Assembly (NCBI RefSeq): GCF_026191635.1
Contig: NZ_JAKRRW010000003.1
Location: forward strand, 248,001 to 312,000
Origin: Photobacterium obscurum
Lineage (GTDB): Bacteria; Pseudomonadota; Gammaproteobacteria; Enterobacterales; Vibrionaceae
Direction of reading: 5' to 3'
Length of the DNA stretch: 64,000 nucleotides
Of this stretch, positions 63,120 to 64,000 are shown in pieces. How positions within the stretch are numbered: position 1 is the stretch's first letter; each line of letters begins with the position of its first letter. The translations under genes were made by a program, and so were the position numbers. The notes beneath the pieces are model-generated. The model ran no database searches, was not told the origin of the DNA, and saw only the letters and a list, made by a program, of their open reading frames with translations.

Positions 63120-64000
63120 ATGTCCGGATTGACAGCACCATCAGCAACTGCCCCATTAGCCACCTGGCTGACTTATCTAGAAAATCTTCACACCAGCGCC
63201 ATCGACCTTGGCTTAGATCGTGCTCTTGACGTCGCGACTCGCGGCCAGCTAACTAAACCTGCTCAGCGTGTTATCACCGTTGCCGGTACAAATGGTAAGG
63301 GGTCCTCCTGCGCCATTCTAGAAGCCATTCTACTAGACGCTGGCTACAAAACCGGGGTTTACAGTTCTCCGCACCTCGTGAGATATAATGAGCGAGTGCG
63401 AATAAATGGCAATGAGCTTGCTGATAGTGAGCATAGCAAGGCGTTTGCTGCTATTGAGCAGTACCGTGGCGAGGTGAGCCTGAGCTTGTTTGAGTTTGGT
63501 ACACTGGCGGCTTTGCAGCTATTCAAGCAACACCAGGTCGACGTGGTGATCCTCGAGGTGGGATTGGGTGGGCGCCTTGATGCGACGAATATTGTCGATC
63601 ATGATGTCTCTGTTATCACCAGTCTGGCAGTCGATCATGTTGACTGGCTAGGGGATGATATTGAGGTGATTGGCTATGAGAAAGCGGGCATCTTCAGAGC
63701 GCAAAAGCCTGCGGTATGTGGCCAGCCTAACCCACCAGCAAGCGTTCCGGCTCATGCCGATGATATCGGTGCCAAACTGTATCAAGTTGGCTACCAGTTC
63801 GATTATAAGCTACAGGATGATACCTGGAGCTGGCATTGTGGCGCATTTGATTTGGACAGGCTGCCGATACCCGCGTTGCCTCTTCCTAACGCCGCGACGG
63901 CTTTGATGGCGCTTGGGGTCGCAGAACTTGATGTGAGTGATGAGAATATTGCCAATGGCCTTGCGAAAGCTTCGCTGCCAGGTCGAATGGAACAAGTGTC
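63120..64000 (+). CDS. folC: Bifunctional dihydrofolate synthase / folylpolyglutamate synthase (3' end outside window)
   Basis: ATP-dependent Mur-ligase-like enzyme adding glutamate to dihydropteroate and folates. ATG 63120; reading open to the right edge (293 complete codons), so the gene is cut by the window. P-loop ITVAGTNGKGSSCAILE, YSSPHLVRYNERVRING and LEVGLGGRLDATN, then TSLAVDHVDWLG and LPGRMEQV near the edge. Expected length is about 420 aa, so about two thirds is present. No strong ribosome site is visible (TAAAGA). Confidence 0.94.
   Translation, partial: MSGLTAPSATAPLATWLTYLENLHTSAIDLGLDRALDVATRGQLTKPAQRVITVAGTNGKGSSCAILEAILLDAGYKTGVYSSPHLVRYNERVRINGNELADSEHSKAFAAIEQYRGEVSLSLFEFGTLAALQLFKQHQVDVVILEVGLGGRLDATNIVDHDVSVITSLAVDHVDWLGDDIEVIGYEKAGIFRAQKPAVCGQPNPPASVPAHADDIGAKLYQVGYQFDYKLQDDTWSWHCGAFDLDRLPIPALPLPNAATALMALGVAELDVSDENIANGLAKASLPGRMEQV

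Overview
The window is a chromosomal segment of a gamma-proteobacterium, most probably a member of the Vibrionaceae (Vibrio, Photobacterium or a close relative). The right-hand gene order mnmC / fabB-pdxB-asd-fimV(hubP)-truA-accD-folC is the one known from Vibrio. The fabB 3' region carries a terminator-ended structured RNA where Vibrio encodes the sRNA FarS. No rRNA, tRNA or CRISPR array was seen.

Layout. (1) 1-24 kb: a capsule/exopolysaccharide locus read rightward. It holds the export genes wza (cut by the window edge), wzb and wzc; a complete pseudaminic acid-type nonulosonate pathway (pseB, pseC, pseF, a pseG-GNAT fusion, pseI); an AT-rich block with a Wzx flippase, candidate glycosyltransferases and a Wzy-like polymerase; a monotopic phosphoglycosyl transferase, a DegT-family aminotransferase and a PglF/WbpM-type 4,6-dehydratase; and the precursor genes ugd, galU, glmU and glmM. 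(2) About 25.8-35.3 kb: a GC-richer island between glmM and galE. A tightly packed rightward set of four genes (187, 787, 998 and 406 aa) includes one intact and one degenerate large tyrosine recombinase. It faces a leftward pair, a phage-type integrase and a 211 aa unknown. No metabolic or resistance cargo is visible, so the island appears to encode only its own recombination apparatus. (3) 35.3-45.8 kb: galE, a 900 bp leader with a G10 tract and a near-perfect JUMPstart/ops (RfaH) element, then a second polysaccharide operon (pyruvyltransferase-like, Wzx, nitroreductase-like, GT2, Wzy, WecG/TagA family). Wzz and WecA follow on the opposite strand. (4) 46-49.5 kb: an MBL/beta-CASP protein, a second ugd and a small GfcA-like lipoprotein. 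(5) 49.6-64 kb: conserved housekeeping genes, ending inside folC.

How it works together. The first locus can make UDP-GlcA, UDP-GlcNAc, a CMP-nonulosonate and a 4-amino-4,6-dideoxy sugar, start repeat units with the PglC/WcaJ-like enzyme, flip and polymerise them, and export through Wza-Wzb-Wzc. The second locus starts on GlcNAc (WecA), has its own Wzx, Wzy and Wzz and an RfaH-type leader, and is best read as an O-antigen-like or enterobacterial-common-antigen-like system. Precursor enzymes (galE, galU, the two ugd) can serve both.

Non-coding DNA, especially to the right of 48 kb, carries degenerate 7-bp tandem repeats around the core CTAGGAA and a dispersed gene-downstream repeat. Coding calls are strong for the named families. 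Functions of the recombinase-island proteins, glycosyltransferase specificities and all RNA or regulatory calls are inferences from sequence reading alone.
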